A stretch of 64,000 nucleotides of DNA. It comes from Psychrobacter namhaensis (lineage in GTDB: Bacteria > Pseudomonadota > Gammaproteobacteria > Pseudomonadales > Moraxellaceae). The DNA lies in contig NZ_JABASS010000001.1 in assembly GCF_016107545.1 (NCBI RefSeq), forward strand, positions 1 to 64,000, written 5' to 3'. Positions within the stretch are counted from its first letter, which is position 1, and the number at the start of each line of letters is the position of its first letter. Shown here piece by piece: positions 37,186-46,401 of this stretch. Position numbers and translations under genes: made by a program. The notes under the pieces are model-generated. The model saw only the letters and a program-made list of their open reading frames with translations. It was not told the DNA's origin and ran no database searches.

Positions 37186-38118
37186 TTACTTGTATTTACG
37201 TTTATAAAATCGAGCAAAAAACCGATAACGGCGTAGCGCGCGTGGTTTAGGTTTTAATGAGCCTAAATAAATGGCAAACATAGTCAGTAGGGCGCCACTC
37301 CATTGTAAAGTGTTAATCGGTTTGCCCAGCCAGCTATAATCAATAACCAGTGCTGCGATGGGTTCCGTCAACAGTAACAACCCCGTCAATGTCAGAGATA
37401 ACTTAGGTATAGAGTAGGCGATCAGGCCCCATGCCAAGCACTGCATGACGGTGCCATACACCAGAACCCAGCCGAACTCAGACCACGTATTGGGTAAGAT
37501 ACTACCCGTATCAAATATCACCATCGGCACGATCATTGCTAACACGCCGCCGATACTAATCAGCTGCATCAGCATAAATATCGGTGTCGGCTCAGTGTCA
37601 TGTGTTTTACGGATAAAGGTCATCGAGGCTGCTAGCATCGCCCCTGAGATGATGCCGGTGACAAATCCCCAAGTGGCGGCAGTGTTGCGTGCAAACTCAG
37701 GACTGCCTATCATTGCCACGCCGAGCATCGCTAAAAACAAACTGATAAGCTGAACAATAGATTGGCGTTCATTAAAATACAAAAAGCCGATCGCCGCCAA
37801 GAAAAAGATTTGTAAGCTATTGAGTAGAGTTGAAATACCAGGACCAACGGCATAAATACTCTCGTGCCATAGGGCCAAATCCAACCCTAAAAACACGCCT
37901 GACAATAGACTGTAAAAGATAGCACGTCTTGAGCGCGGTAGGCGTTGCCCCGTAATTTTGGCTAAGACAGAGAATACGATACCTGAAATAGCTAGGCGCC
38001 AAAACGACATCGCCCACCCACCGATGTCAACGTGAGCGACGATCAAACTACCCAGACCAAATATGATACAGCCAATGACTAAGCCAATAGGGGCAGACCG
38101 TGTAGAAGCGATAGCCAT
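37186..38118 (-). CDS. EamA/DMT-family transporter
   Basis: This 310-residue protein has ten predicted membrane segments in two EamA repeats (about residues 9-140 and 152-293), the second containing YGTVMQCLAWGLIAYSIPKL and LLLTEPIAALV, typical of drug/metabolite exporters. The C-terminal 20 residues are strongly basic (RRYRFFARFYKRKYK). The substrate is unknown. It converges on the NCS2 permease gene and is divergent from the WG-repeat gene. Confidence 0.88.
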   Translation of the reverse strand: MAIASTRSAPIGLVIGCIIFGLGSLIVAHVDIGGWAMSFWRLAISGIVFSVLAKITGQRLPRSRRAIFYSLLSGVFLGLDLALWHESIYAVGPGISTLLNSLQIFFLAAIGFLYFNERQSIVQLISLFLAMLGVAMIGSPEFARNTAATWGFVTGIISGAMLAASMTFIRKTHDTEPTPIFMLMQLISIGGVLAMIVPMVIFDTGSILPNTWSEFGWVLVYGTVMQCLAWGLIAYSIPKLSLTLTGLLLLTEPIAALVIDYSWLGKPINTLQWSGALLTMFAIYLGSLKPKPRALRRYRFFARFYKRKYK

Positions 38119-38422
38119 AGGTTGTCCTTATATCCGTACTATTGTTATTTATTTCAGACTATTAACATGGGCGTTAACCCAAGCCATATTGTCGAGGTTT
38201 TGAACCTAAAATGAAATGGTTAAACCATAATTTATTCTGATTATTAAATTGGCTGTCACGATATTGACTGCTACTTAGTATGGCGTGTTTGTATAGTCGA
38301 GTAACATCCTTACAGGAATGACATTGGCACAGATCACAGCGTTTGCTAATCTTGTGATTTATAATGGGAATATGTTATAAAATTTTACCAAAAACCCCAG
38401 TACTATCCACTTAGGTTTGCTT
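38119..38422. other. Divergent DMT/WG-repeat intergenic region
   Basis: This 304-bp AT-rich spacer has a weak hairpin (ATCACAG/CTTGTGAT around 38333-38359). No gene is supported. Confidence 0.45.
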
Positions 38423-39409
38423 ATGTTTCGACGATTACGATCAAAACGACCACGATCTTTTGTCTGTAGTTCACCGCCCTCAATGTTACAATATGGTTTT
38501 GCTATTAGCATCTCATCTATCGTGCTATTGGCAATGCCGACTGCACAAGCAGCCAGTTGTAACATTCCCAAAAGCTACTATAAAAATGTCTCTTGCACAG
38601 CGAGCAGTCGCTATTTTTTAGCAACGAAAGATTTCGGTGCGCCAGTTGCTTTGATTGACCGTAACGGCAAAAGGGTGGTCGACTTGACACGCTATCAAAA
38701 AGTCGATGTCAATAAGCTATCGGGTGGTCTATTGCCTGTACTGCGCAACAGTCATGTCGGCTATCTGAATATGCAGGGTCGTGAAGTCGTACCGGCGATG
38801 TATGATATGCTGTCAGAAAGCCAAGGGTGGGCGCGCCCCGTCTCTGATGGCCGCATCGTGGTGAAAAGAAATGGCAACTATGGCGTCATTAACACCGCCA
38901 ATCAAACCATCGTTCCGTTTTCGGCCGCCATTAGCGAAATTGATAATTATCAAAACGGTGTCGCACGAGTAAGCAAAAACAGTACGACCAGCTGGTTGGA
39001 TAAAAACGGTAACGTGAAGAGTGATCCAAATAGTAAGAATAATGAGCAGGCCACAGCAAAACAAACAGAGTCTAATCGTTTTACGACGCTACAACCGCGT
39101 CAGCAAGATGGTAAATGGGGGTTTGTGGACGACAATAACGTGACCATGATTACCTATTCTTTTGATGAAGTACAGCCATTCTCTGAAGGATTGGCTGGCG
39201 TACGTATTGGCAGGGAGTGGGGTTTTGTTAATCTTGGCGGTGAGCTGGTGATTCCTTTTCGCTTTGCGAATGCGGGCGTGTCGGCTGCGGGTCACTACAA
39301 AGGTAAGCCGGCGTTTGTATTTACAGCGGGCAAGGCTTGGATTGGTAACTTAAAAAATGGCGATAAGATGTGCATCGATAAAGAAGGGGCTGGTGTCAGT
39401 TGTGACTAG
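38423..39409 (+). CDS. Exported WG-repeat protein
   Basis: The ATG at 38423, preceded by TTAGG, is preferred to a TTG two codons upstream. The 328-residue product has a basic start and a hydrophobic segment ending MPTAQAASC, a probable signal peptide with a long n-region. The mature part has WG beta-repeats: VGYLNMQGREVVPAMYD, NYGVINTANQTIVPF, KWGFVDDNN and EWGFVNLGGELVIPF. Cysteine pairs near both ends of the mature part could form disulfides. WG repeats are thought to mediate binding; no function is known here. Confidence 0.83.
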   Translation: MFRRLRSKRPRSFVCSSPPSMLQYGFAISISSIVLLAMPTAQAASCNIPKSYYKNVSCTASSRYFLATKDFGAPVALIDRNGKRVVDLTRYQKVDVNKLSGGLLPVLRNSHVGYLNMQGREVVPAMYDMLSESQGWARPVSDGRIVVKRNGNYGVINTANQTIVPFSAAISEIDNYQNGVARVSKNSTTSWLDKNGNVKSDPNSKNNEQATAKQTESNRFTTLQPRQQDGKWGFVDDNNVTMITYSFDEVQPFSEGLAGVRIGREWGFVNLGGELVIPFRFANAGVSAAGHYKGKPAFVFTAGKAWIGNLKNGDKMCIDKEGAGVSCD

Positions 39410-39466
39410 ATTTACTGCTTAAAACCCAAGTCCAACACATAGTTAACACACTTTAAAATAGGTACA

Positions 39467-39542
39467 GTGCTACTGGTATGAGTTTCCCTTGCGTGCTGTG
39501 CCTACGCCGACAGAGGCTGCGCGACATCCATACCAGTAGCAC
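39467..39542. repeat. Conserved-core hairpin repeat, copy C
   Basis: The best-preserved copy: arms GTGCTACTGGTATG (39467-39480) and CATACCAGTAGCAC (39529-39542) are perfect inverted repeats enclosing the core GCGTGCTGTGCCTACGCC then GACAGAGGCTG. It lies between convergent genes, 52 bp before a bidirectional terminator. Confidence 0.85.
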
Positions 39543-39593
39543 GTGGCACAGCGTGCCAATTTTATTTTAGATTGACTAGACTAGATCTAACAT

Positions 39594-39645
39594 AAAAAAA
39601 GAGGGTAAAACCTACGTGTCAACGACAGGTTTTACCCTCTTTTTA
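39594..39645. terminator. Bidirectional terminator, WG-repeat/hydrolase
   Basis: AAAAAGAGGGTAAAACCT (39596-39613) pairs with AGGTTTTACCCTCTTTTT (39627-39644), an 18-bp stem between convergent genes. Confidence 0.93.
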
Positions 39646-39678
39646 TATTAAGTTCGCTCAAAAACAAACTATCAAAAG

Positions 39679-40716
39679 CTACTTAGCCAATAAATGATTA
39701 CTAATCAAATCGACCATATAAGGCTGATAGTACTCGGGAATGTCGTGCGCCATTCCTTCGATTAAATGAAACTTGGCATTAGGAATAGTCTTGGCAACCA
39801 CGCGTCCTTGGGAAGCCGGCAGCAACCCATCTGCGCTACCGTGTAGTACGATCGTTGGTGCTTTGACTTGTTTACTGAATCGGCTGATAGACCCTGAAGC
39901 CAAAATAGCATTGAGCTGTTGTACCGTACCGAGCGGATGAAAGTTACGTTGATACCGTATTTTGGCAATTTCACGGACCATACGCACATTCACATGCCCA
40001 GGCGTACCAACCGTCTTCATAAACCAGACGCTGTGACGCACAATATCACGTTCAGAATGGCTCTCAGGACGATTAATCAGGGTGTATAACTGCTTGGGTT
40101 TTGGGGGTCTTAAAAATGCGCGGTTGGTTGTGGTAAACATCAGCGCCATCCGCTGTACCAAGCTTGGATAACGGGCTGCCACAATTTGTGCGATCATACC
40201 GCCCATAGAGGCCCCTAGCAGATGGGTGGTACCAAGGTTAAGCGCTTTAATTAAACGCGCTGTATCCTCTGCCATGTCGGTTAGGTTATAAGCAACTGGC
40301 GCGCCTTTATTAGACAAGCCAGTTTGCAAACGCATCATCATTTTGAGTTGACTGATACGGGGTAGACCCTCAATTTGGACTTTAGACGACAAACCAATAT
40401 CGCGATTGTCAAAACGAATCACAAAAAAACCGGCATCAATAAGACGTTTGATGAAATTATTTGGCCAAAATACCATTTGTGAGCCAAGACCCATCACCAT
40501 CAATAAGGGAGGGTTGTCGGGATTACCACCTGCCTCAACACAAAGCTCAATACCATCACCGATATCGATCATTGCTTGGTGAAGATGTTCGCTAAGATCA
40601 GAGTCACGCCACTGATGCGCCCCGAATTTCTGCCACTCAGAAGTTGGATAGTGACTAGAGCTTGCAGCTACGGTTTCAGACAGTTTTGTGCCATTGATAT
40701 CATTTGATTGGGTCAT
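39679..40716 (-). CDS. Alpha/beta hydrolase
   Basis: This 345-residue alpha/beta-hydrolase has an oxyanion-loop region MVMGLGSQMVFW near residue 73, the strand-3 motif RFDNRDIGLS, the nucleophile elbow G-A-S170-M-G in LLGASMGGM, and a C-terminal triad: D in VLHGSADGLLP and H in EGMAHDIPEYY. It is likely an esterase or lipase-like enzyme with no signal peptide. It begins 27 bp after the rubredoxin stop on the same strand; in Acinetobacter an esterase gene (estB) is also clustered with rubredoxin, which makes a shared transcript plausible. Confidence 0.88.
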   Translation of the reverse strand: MTQSNDINGTKLSETVAASSSHYPTSEWQKFGAHQWRDSDLSEHLHQAMIDIGDGIELCVEAGGNPDNPPLLMVMGLGSQMVFWPNNFIKRLIDAGFFVIRFDNRDIGLSSKVQIEGLPRISQLKMMMRLQTGLSNKGAPVAYNLTDMAEDTARLIKALNLGTTHLLGASMGGMIAQIVAARYPSLVQRMALMFTTTNRAFLRPPKPKQLYTLINRPESHSERDIVRHSVWFMKTVGTPGHVNVRMVREIAKIRYQRNFHPLGTVQQLNAILASGSISRFSKQVKAPTIVLHGSADGLLPASQGRVVAKTIPNAKFHLIEGMAHDIPEYYQPYMVDLISNHLLAK

Positions 40717-40743
40717 GAAGCATCCTAATTAGAGTGTCGTCTA

Positions 40744-40908
40744 CTAAACTTCTAGCATCTCAAAATCAAGCTTGCCGACACCGCACTCTGGGCATGTCCA
40801 GTCATCAGGAATGTCTTCCCATTTGGTACCAGGCGCAATGCCTTCTTCAGGGCAGCCAAGCTCTTCATCATATATCCAGCCGCAGACGATACATTCATAA
40901 CGTTTCAT
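40744..40908 (-). CDS. rubA: Rubredoxin
   Basis: This 54-residue protein has both iron-binding pairs, C6-x2-C9 in [11 protein letters not shown] and C39-x2-C42 in [10 protein letters not shown], with the usual spacing and the DDWxCPxC signature. AGGA precedes the ATG. It carries electrons from an NAD(P)H-dependent reductase to partners such as alkane hydroxylase or peroxide-reducing proteins; no reductase gene is adjacent. It is too short for most gene-length cutoffs and is easily missed. Confidence 0.95.
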   Translation of the reverse strand: MKRYECIVCGWIYDEELGCPEEGIAPGTKWEDIPDDWTCPECGVGKLDFEMLEV

Positions 40909-41259
40909 AAATAGTCCTATCGATCATTACCAGTATTACAGTCAGTTGTTAACGCTCATATTTAGAATAACAGTCACTATATTAGACTGCAAAAGCGAAC
41001 GTAGTTTAGCATATAACCGTGATTTTCGTAGTTAAGTTTACACTTGTATATTGAGATTATTTGGCTTTTATCAAGGCCATTATGTGCTCTGTTTTGAGAT
41101 GAGTGATACCACTTGTATGCCGTAAGCCGAAAAATTTATACCAGCTGTGCTATAATACACGCCGCAAAATTCATAGTGATGTTCACGCGTCACTACTTTG
41201 ATCTATATTGTATTGTTATTTAAATACTGTTATCTAAGCCATATGAACTAAGGGTTATT
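40909..41259. other. Divergent rubA/apt intergenic region
   Basis: This 351-bp spacer holds an extended -10 promoter for apt (41148-41156) and, immediately upstream of it, a repeat-arm remnant (41129-41144). No gene is supported. Confidence 0.55.
41148..41156 (+). promoter_or_regulatory. Extended -10 promoter of apt
   Basis: TGC directly precedes a perfect TATAAT (41151-41156), an extended -10 element, about 104 bp upstream of the apt start. No good -35 hexamer is seen, as is usual for extended -10 promoters. Confidence 0.6.
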
Positions 41260-41826
41260 ATGAGCAGCAATGCCGCCATGTCCGTTAACAACGTAGCCGA
41301 TCCGTCTAACATGCTCAATACTGACCATCGATTTTGGCAAATTATTCGTACAGTACCAAACTTCCCAAAAGTTGGCATTGATTTTTATGATATTACGCCG
41401 TTACTGCGCAGTCATATTAATGAGGTCATTGATGCGCTGCTTGCAGCATTGCCAGACGGATTGATGGATGAGGTAGACTGCCTAGGGGCGGTAGAAGCGC
41501 GTGGGTTTGTCTTTGCAAGTCTGCTGGCAGGCCGCTTGGGTAAAGGTATGATTTTGCTGCGTAAGCCAGGTAAGCTGCCACCGCCTGTTGCCAATAAAGC
41601 CTATGCGTTGGAGTATGGTAAAGACACACTTGAGATGCAAAACAACCTACCACCTGAACGGGTACTGTTGATCGATGATATTTTAGCCACTGGCGGCACG
41701 TTGACGACGGCTTATGAGCTTTGCCAATCAGCCAACCATACCGTGGTAGGGGCGTTGGTCTTGCTGGATTTGGTTGATTTGCATGGCGAGTTTCCAGTGC
41801 CAATTTATACGGTGTTAAAGGCTTAA
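41260..41826 (+). CDS. apt: Adenine phosphoribosyltransferase
   Basis: This 188-residue type I phosphoribosyltransferase has the PRPP-binding motif VLLIDDILATGGT near residue 130, the family motif EARGFVFAS near 75, and the hood region PNFPKVGIDFYDITPLL near the start. It salvages adenine to AMP. The first ATG has AGGG upstream; M7 and M18 are alternatives, since about 20 residues precede the conserved region. It ends before a strong bidirectional terminator. Confidence 0.95.
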   Translation: MSSNAAMSVNNVADPSNMLNTDHRFWQIIRTVPNFPKVGIDFYDITPLLRSHINEVIDALLAALPDGLMDEVDCLGAVEARGFVFASLLAGRLGKGMILLRKPGKLPPPVANKAYALEYGKDTLEMQNNLPPERVLLIDDILATGGTLTTAYELCQSANHTVVGALVLLDLVDLHGEFPVPIYTVLKA

Positions 41827-41856
41827 CGCTAGGTTTTTGAGTTATTATCATCAAAT

Positions 41857-41892
41857 ACAAAAGCGCGCTGAGTGATGTCAGCGCGCTTTTGT
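41857..41892. terminator. Bidirectional terminator after apt
   Basis: ACAAAAGCGCGCTG (41857-41870) and CAGCGCGCTTTTGT (41879-41892) form a perfect 14-bp stem between convergent genes. Confidence 0.93.
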
Positions 41893-41914
41893 ATTTTAGC
41901 CACTCTTAAACTGT

Positions 41915-42373
41915 TTAAGTCATCTGCTCATAGCGTTTACAAGCCTCATCAACTAGGGCGCGACCAATCGTTTTTGGGTTAGTGAGTGTAAAGTCCTTTG
42001 TCGTCAGTATGGGTTTTTCTGAATGCCAAGACTTTGTGACTTTATCATCAGCATTGTAGTTAACGTAAGCTCTTTTATAGTAACTGGCATCTTTGCAAGA
42101 GATTAACAATTGCTGATCACTATGATGAATGCTGTTTTCTTTCGCTTCTTTTAGGTCGTTTTTTGGCGTAGGGTACGTTTTACGAATAGACACTGTGATA
42201 TTTTTGACATTTTTATCATCTATGATATTGATATCTGAGCTTTCGATAGAGTCCAAATCTAAGCTAAAAATTGAACCGGTAGGGTTTTCTGACACTTTTG
42301 ACCAGTTCACTGCATGTGCGCTGATGGCTAGAGCACCCCCTGCTAATAACACTGATAACCGTTTCATAATCAA
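41915..42373 (-). CDS. Small exported protein, possibly surface-adhesin-E-like
   Basis: This 152-residue protein has a clear signal peptide (MKRLSVLLAGGALAISAHA, cleavage expected after AHA). The mature domain has WSKVSENPTGSIFSLDLDSI, then ITVSIRKTY, a cysteine in LISCKD and a late EACKRYEQMT. This order loosely resembles the Haemophilus protein E-like domain, which is common as a short periplasmic or surface protein, but I cannot confirm the family. M3 may be the real start. Confidence 0.7.
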   Translation of the reverse strand: MIMKRLSVLLAGGALAISAHAVNWSKVSENPTGSIFSLDLDSIESSDINIIDDKNVKNITVSIRKTYPTPKNDLKEAKENSIHHSDQQLLISCKDASYYKRAYVNYNADDKVTKSWHSEKPILTTKDFTLTNPKTIGRALVDEACKRYEQMT

Positions 42374-42497
42374 GCCTTGCTGCTTATTGTTAAAAGTAGG
42401 CCATAGTAGCCAACTTATTATGAGTAGGCAATTCTCTTTTGTGGCCTACCATTCACGCTCGTAAAATAACGTTGTTATCAAAGACTGCCTGTATGTA

Positions 42498-43439
42498 TTA
42501 GTTACGCATCGCCGTCAACGTTTGCGCAAGCTCATCACGCGCGCCAATAAAGCCATCAATTCCCTTTGGTAGTAAGTCTTGTGTGATCGTGTCTTGTTGA
42601 TAGGCTGCACTAAACTCTTCACGCGTTAAGCTCACTCGAGTCATATCAGCCATATCCATTGACATGCTTGGCGATAGCTGACGAGTCACCTCAGTATCCA
42701 TTGCTGCCAGCTCATCGATCAGGTTAGGGGCTATCGTCAATAGGTCACACCCTGCTAGTGCCAATATCTGCTCAGTTGAGCGAAAACTTGCTCCCATCAC
42801 TTGAGTGTGATAGCCATGTTGTTTGTAGTATTGGTAAATGCGCTTCACCGATTGTACGCCCATATCATCAGAAGCAGGTACATTTTGACGGTTTTGTTGA
42901 CGTTTTTGCCAATCTAAAATACGACCAACGAAAGGCGAGATCAGGGTCACGCCAGCATCCGCACAAGCAATCGCTTGGTGCTGCCCGAATAGCAGGGTCA
43001 GGTTACAGTGGATATCTTGGGTTTCAAGATAGCGTGCTGCCTCAATACCCTGCCAAGTAGCCGCCATTTTAATCAACACACGCTCTGAGTTGATACCTGC
43101 TTTTTGGTAAGCCCCCATAAACTCTAAGGCTTTATCGATGGTCGCTTGAGTGTCATAAGACAAACGGGCGTCAACTTCGGTAGAGACCCGACCGTCGATG
43201 AGCGCTAAAATATCACAGCCAATCTGTACGGTAAGCGCATCAATAACAGCATCTACATTGCTGTTATGACGGCTCATGGTTTCTGAAAGCATGCCTTGGT
43301 TATCAGGATGGACAAGTGCTTTGGTAATGAGGCTTGGGTTGGTAGTCGCATCGATAGGTTTTAGGCGCGCAATGGCGGTTAGATCACCAGTATCAGCAAC
43401 AATAGTAGTCATGGTGCGAAGCTGTTGTAATGCGCTCAT
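42498..43439 (-). CDS. tal: Transaldolase
   Basis: This 313-residue enzyme has the substrate motif ATTNPSLI near residue 31 and the Schiff-base lysine K124 in RVLIKMAATWQG, with NLTLLFG and SPFVGRILDW further on. It transfers a dihydroxyacetone unit in the non-oxidative pentose phosphate pathway. The length matches E. coli TalB (317). It is transcribed away from pheA, sharing a 429-bp divergent spacer; pentose-phosphate flux supplies erythrose-4-phosphate for the neighbouring aromatic pathway, though a regulatory link is only inference. Confidence 0.94.
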   Translation of the reverse strand: MSALQQLRTMTTIVADTGDLTAIARLKPIDATTNPSLITKALVHPDNQGMLSETMSRHNSNVDAVIDALTVQIGCDILALIDGRVSTEVDARLSYDTQATIDKALEFMGAYQKAGINSERVLIKMAATWQGIEAARYLETQDIHCNLTLLFGQHQAIACADAGVTLISPFVGRILDWQKRQQNRQNVPASDDMGVQSVKRIYQYYKQHGYHTQVMGASFRSTEQILALAGCDLLTIAPNLIDELAAMDTEVTRQLSPSMSMDMADMTRVSLTREEFSAAYQQDTITQDLLPKGIDGFIGARDELAQTLTAMRN

Positions 43440-43868
43440 CAGATATCCTTTTTTAACAATTACGAGAGTGTTTTCTTATTTATGGGGTAGGGTCTTATTT
43501 ATATACTACTATTTGGTAGTCGCTTTAAACTGTAACACAGTTTTTAGCCAGTGTTCTTTGATAGTTTGCTCTTGCACCGCTGTCACAGGGTGTCACTTTG
43601 CCCATATTAGCTGGTTTAGGCGCATTTACATCTGTTTGCACCCATTTACACGTGGGCACTGACGATAGTTTTTGTTATAGTAGAACAGGTCAGCTGTCAG
43701 GCGACGGTATTTGCCGTTTGATGTGTTGTCAGTATGTAGTAACCCTATAAGATAGGACAAGCAGGGTGCAATATTTTTGCTAGACTTGTCTGTTGAGTAC
43801 TAAAATAAACAGCGTAATACTAACAGTGATAAAAATCAGTAATAACATTAGAAAAAGGATGGGCGGTA
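43440..43868. other. Divergent tal/pheA intergenic region
   Basis: This 429-bp spacer is expected to hold both promoters. I saw no phenylalanine-rich leader peptide or attenuator-type terminator upstream of pheA. No gene is supported. Confidence 0.5.
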
Positions 43869-45041
43869 ATGAGTGAGCAGTCATCAGAGCAAAATGTGGA
43901 TAATTTAAATCAAAGCATCAGCGATACCACAAATGAAAAAGAGTTTTTGGACAGTATTCGTCAAAACATTGATGCAGTGGACTGCGAGATTCAGACGTTA
44001 ATAAATAACCGCGCCAAGCTGGCTCAGCAAGTGGCAACAGTCAAAAAAAATCACATTGCCAATAACGTGGCCACTGACAGCAGTAATCCTATATTTTATC
44101 GTCCTGAGCGCGAAGCACAAGTGCTAAAAGCGGTGATGGAGCGCAATACTGGCCCGATCGCTGATGAAAAAATGGCGCGTTTGTTCCGTGAGATCATGTC
44201 GGTCTGTTTGGATCTAGAAGCACCGCAACGCATTGCTTTTTTGGGTCCAGTCGGCACCTTTACTCATGCTGCAGCCCTCAAGCATTTTGGTAAAGCGGCC
44301 GATACGGTGCCAATGACGACCATCACTGATGTGTTCCGTGAAGTAGAAGCAGGTACAGCCATGTATGGTGTGGTACCCGTAGAAAACTCATCAGAAGGCG
44401 TGGTCAATCATACGCTAGACGGCTTTTTATCTTCTAGTCTTAAAATCATCGGTGAAGTTGAGTTACCGATTCATCAAAATTTCTTAGTCGCTGAACACAC
44501 CAAAATTGATGGTTTAAGCCGTATTTATTCGCATCAGCAATCATTGGCTCAGTGCCGTCATTGGCTCGATGTGAACTTTCCAAATGTTGAGCGCGTGGCG
44601 GTCTCGAGCAATGGTGAAGCGGCCCGTCGTTTAAAAAACGAATGGCATTCAGCAGCGATTGCAGGCGATGTGGCTGCGGCGGAATATGACTTACATAAGC
44701 TTTATACGAATATTGAAGACAACCCAAGTAACACCACGCGCTTTCTCATCATCGGTCACGAAGCGATTGCACCATCAGGTCAAGACAAAACCTCCATTGT
44801 GGTCTCCGCCCATGATAAAGCGGGGGCACTGATCGAAATCTTAAAACCTCTGTCGTATCATGGCGTCTCTATGACCAGTATTGAGACACGCCCTGAGCGT
44901 CCTAATAAGTGGGCCTATGTCTTCTTTATTGACATGAACGGTCATATCGATGAGGCAAATGTGAGTGCTGCTATTAATGATATCCGTCCGTTGGTAAAAG
45001 ATGTGCGTATACTAGGCTCCTATCCAAAAGCGGTATTATAA
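43869..45041 (+). CDS. pheA: Chorismate mutase/prephenate dehydratase
   Basis: This 390-residue P-protein has an AroQ-type mutase domain (about 25-115, with IRQNIDAVDCEIQTLINNRA), then a prephenate dehydratase domain (GPVGTFTHAAALKHFG near 120 and ENSSEGVVNHTLD), and an ACT domain with GALIEILKPLSYHGV near 317 and ETRP, the phenylalanine-binding site. It therefore makes phenylpyruvate and should be feedback inhibited by phenylalanine. AAGGATGG precedes the ATG. It heads a run with hisC and tyrA-aroA, a known gammaproteobacterial grouping. Confidence 0.96.
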   Translation: MSEQSSEQNVDNLNQSISDTTNEKEFLDSIRQNIDAVDCEIQTLINNRAKLAQQVATVKKNHIANNVATDSSNPIFYRPEREAQVLKAVMERNTGPIADEKMARLFREIMSVCLDLEAPQRIAFLGPVGTFTHAAALKHFGKAADTVPMTTITDVFREVEAGTAMYGVVPVENSSEGVVNHTLDGFLSSSLKIIGEVELPIHQNFLVAEHTKIDGLSRIYSHQQSLAQCRHWLDVNFPNVERVAVSSNGEAARRLKNEWHSAAIAGDVAAAEYDLHKLYTNIEDNPSNTTRFLIIGHEAIAPSGQDKTSIVVSAHDKAGALIEILKPLSYHGVSMTSIETRPERPNKWAYVFFIDMNGHIDEANVSAAINDIRPLVKDVRILGSYPKAVL

Positions 45042-45143
45042 ATAGGATAGAGGCCACGCCTTTATCATCAATAGCGGTCATAGTCCACTAAAACCAACAA
45101 GCTTCATCAATGATAGATGTCTTACCACATCTAAGGATAAATC

Positions 45144-46286
45144 ATGCAGTCACCTCAATCGACACAGTCAAATTTATCACCGCTAGTGCCGGCCTATGAC
45201 AGTATTTTAGAGTTGGCGCCTTATCAAACAGGAAAGCCTGTTGAAGAGTTGACGCGTGAGTATGGCATCTCAGATGTGGTAAAGCTGGCCAGTAATGAAA
45301 ACCCGAGGGGCTGCTCACCGCATGTGACGTTGGCAGTGACTGAGCAATTGGGTCAGTTGTCGCGTTATCCTGATGGGAATGGGTACTATCTAAAACAAGC
45401 TTTGGCTGATTTTAACGATGTCAATGCGGATCAGATTACCTTAGGTAATGGCTCTGACGATTTGCTTGATATTTTGGCGCGTAGTTTTGTGGGTGCTGAT
45501 GACACCATCGTTTATAGTCAGTATGCGTTTATTATTTATCCGATGCTGGCTAAAATGCAGGGGGCAACGGCTATAGAGGTGCCTGCTCATCGCTTTGGTC
45601 ATGATCTAAAAGCGATGAGTCAGGCGGTTCAAGACAGTCCCAGTACTAAGATGGTGTTTATTACCAATCCTAATAACCCAACGGGCACTCAGCTTGAGCA
45701 TAAAGCGCTACGCGAGTTTGTGGCTAGTGTGCCAAGTTCGGTACTGGTAGTGTTAGATGAAGCTTATATTGAATACAGTCCTGAAAGTAACAATCGCGCG
45801 CTGTTAGATGAATTTAACAATGTGGTGATTGTCCGTACGTTTTCTAAAGCGTATGGATTAGCAGGTCTGCGTGTCGGTTATGCACTTAGCTCAGTGCCGG
45901 TAGCAGATTTACTCAATCGCATTCGTCAGCCATTTAATGTCAGTCGTGTGGCACTTGCTGCGGCCGCGGCGGCCCTTACCGATCAGGACTTTATCGAAAA
46001 AACTCGAGTGACAAATGATGAGCAAATGCGTTGGTTGGAAAAACAGTTTGACGCGCTCGGATTGGGGTTTGTTAAGTCACATGCCAACTTTATTATGGTC
46101 GAGGTAAAATTTGAGATGGAGGACACCACGGCTGCTATGATTCACCAAGCGTTACTGGAACAAGGTGTTATCGTGCGGCCACTGAGCGCTTATGGTCTAC
46201 CTAATTGGCTGCGTGTTACCGTCGGCTTAGCAGAGGACAATCTGCGTTTGATTGATACCTTGCGCTCTATCTTGACCGAAGATTGA
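45144..46286 (+). CDS. hisC: Histidinol-phosphate/aromatic aminotransferase
   Basis: This 380-residue fold-type I aminotransferase has the PLP lysine K235 in TFSKAYGLAGLRVGY, with LASNENPRG, LGNGSDD and TNPNNPTGT motifs. Placed between pheA and tyrA-aroA, it corresponds to the hisHb-type gene of this cluster in Pseudomonas and its relatives, where the enzyme is thought to serve aromatic amino acid transamination as well as histidine synthesis. AAGGA lies eight bases before the ATG. Confidence 0.93.
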   Translation: MQSPQSTQSNLSPLVPAYDSILELAPYQTGKPVEELTREYGISDVVKLASNENPRGCSPHVTLAVTEQLGQLSRYPDGNGYYLKQALADFNDVNADQITLGNGSDDLLDILARSFVGADDTIVYSQYAFIIYPMLAKMQGATAIEVPAHRFGHDLKAMSQAVQDSPSTKMVFITNPNNPTGTQLEHKALREFVASVPSSVLVVLDEAYIEYSPESNNRALLDEFNNVVIVRTFSKAYGLAGLRVGYALSSVPVADLLNRIRQPFNVSRVALAAAAAALTDQDFIEKTRVTNDEQMRWLEKQFDALGLGFVKSHANFIMVEVKFEMEDTTAAMIHQALLEQGVIVRPLSAYGLPNWLRVTVGLAEDNLRLIDTLRSILTED

Positions 46287-46401
46287 TAAAGGGACTACCT
46301 TTTTTAAAGAGATAAGTCCCTTCATTAGCCACTAAATTTTATGATACGAACGTTAGACTGTTTTGTCGAAATGAGCGTTCGTTTGTACAACGAGAAAAGC
46401 C

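Noticed and set aside
45041-45143. GAGGCCACGCC near the pheA stop resembles a MITE end
   Set aside because: Only about eight bases match and there is no partner end or interior similarity.
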